From positions 1 through 6,257 of the forward strand of contig JBEKTY010000291.1 of assembly GCA_049515555.1 (NCBI GenBank): DNA of 6,257 bases, given 5' to 3'. The position numbers were made by a program, and so were the translations under genes. Below are positions 6,115-6,257 of this stretch, in pieces (positions within the stretch are counted from its first letter, which is position 1; each line of letters starts with the position of its first letter). This DNA is from JBEKTY01 sp049515555. Lineage in GTDB: Bacteria > Planctomycetota > Planctomycetia > Pirellulales > Thermoguttaceae. Under the pieces are notes generated by a model. The model was not told the origin of the DNA. It saw nothing but the letters and a program-made list of their open reading frames with translations, and searched no databases.

Positions 6115-6137
6115 CCACTGGGGGTACGACCGTCTGT
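6115..6137 (-). promoter_or_regulatory. Conserved upstream block of kinase copy 2
   Basis: Partner of the block at 812-834: 22 of 23 positions identical, at the same distance (21-43 bases) from the kinase start. A -10-like TATACA (6140-6135 on the minus strand) overlaps its upstream edge, and similarity between the two loci fades just beyond it. No acceptable -35 is visible. If the block were coding, the frame from GTG 6118 would use part of it, but the other copy has stop codons there, so a regulatory or leader role is more likely. Confidence 0.42.
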
Positions 6138-6167
6138 ATACCCTAACGTTGCATAAATTGCGTGGTC

Positions 6168-6257
6168 TCAAGAGGCATTCTGAAGCCGCGCCAGAAGGCT
6201 CAGCACACGGTTCTTGATCCAATGACCGGCACTGATCGTCAGTGTGAGCGTGCCCTG
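6168..6257 (-). CDS. Possible C-terminal end of an upstream gene (partial)
   Basis: A minus-strand frame enters from the right edge and stays open for 29 codons (QGTLTLTISAGHWIKNR..., ending LARLQNAS) to TGA 6170-6168, 73 bases before the kinase start. Roughly two thirds of third positions are G or C, which is mildly supportive. A frame this short can be open by chance, and I recognise no family. A competing reading is a plus-strand start at ATG 6222 (MTGTDRQCERAL, running off the edge), which lacks a Shine-Dalgarno. Both are weak. Confidence 0.22.
   Translation of the reverse strand, partial: QGTLTLTISAGHWIKNRVLSLLARLQNAS

Noticed and set aside
6095..6118. GTG at 6118 as the kinase start, adding eight residues
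   Set aside because: The paralogous copy has TAG and TGA in frame upstream of the equivalent ATG, so the shared start is the ATG at 6094.
5219..6217. Plus-strand open frame opposite the kinase domain, with a similar one at 15-893
   Set aside because: Both are complements of kinase-coding sequence. They resemble each other only because the kinase domain is duplicated.
1..6257. tRNA, rRNA, CRISPR array, transposase, or toxin-antitoxin or defence cassette
   Set aside because: Looked for on both strands; no cloverleaf, regular spacer array, transposase motif or known defence domain was found.

Overview
The window most likely comes from a planctomycete (Planctomycetota, class Planctomycetia, perhaps Gemmatales or Pirellulales). 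The case rests on protein families rather than a marker gene: Hanks-type Ser/Thr kinases with a planctomycete-style N-terminal leader and a DMG (not DFG) metal-binding motif, one of them fused through a membrane segment to two formylglycine-generating-enzyme-like (FGE/SUMF1) domains; a secreted SGNH/GDSL hydrolase; a fragment of a sigma-region-4-like helix-turn-helix protein; and a small WWAD/GPF-type protein. Base composition is GC-rich. The phylum is inferred.

Layout. Every large gene is on the minus strand, so transcription runs right to left. At the right end, 6168-6257 may hold the last codons of an upstream gene (weak). Then comes a 1132-residue membrane kinase (6094 to 2696) with the order kinase - transmembrane segment - beta-rich PEGA-like region - FGE-like domain A - FGE-like domain B. 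A GC-rich repeat patch and a clear intrinsic terminator (2528-2560) follow its stop. A small conserved reading frame lies on the opposite strand (about 2299-2490). An exported SGNH hydrolase (2175 to 1483) comes next, then a roughly 690-base stretch without an intact gene. That stretch holds a plus-strand 3' remnant of an HTH gene and two copies of a roughly 100-base GC-rich direct repeat. Last is a second kinase (791 to 1) that runs off the left edge.

The two kinases are paralogues. Their first 263 residues align without a gap (constant offset of 5303 bases) at about 82% identity by hand count (216/263), and the similarity continues upstream of the start codon into a 23-base block identical at 22 positions. 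The locus therefore looks like a duplicated receptor-kinase gene with a hydrolase gene between the copies. The kinase is probably anchored in the cytoplasmic membrane, with its catalytic domain inside and the FGE-like domains outside. Neither FGE-like domain has the full catalytic cysteine pair of true FGE, so binding or sensing is more likely than formylglycine formation. I see no tRNA, rRNA, CRISPR array, transposase or integrase, and nothing that amounts to a clearly new defence or metabolic system. The most interesting items are the kinase/double-FGE architecture, the conserved upstream block and the gene remnant.
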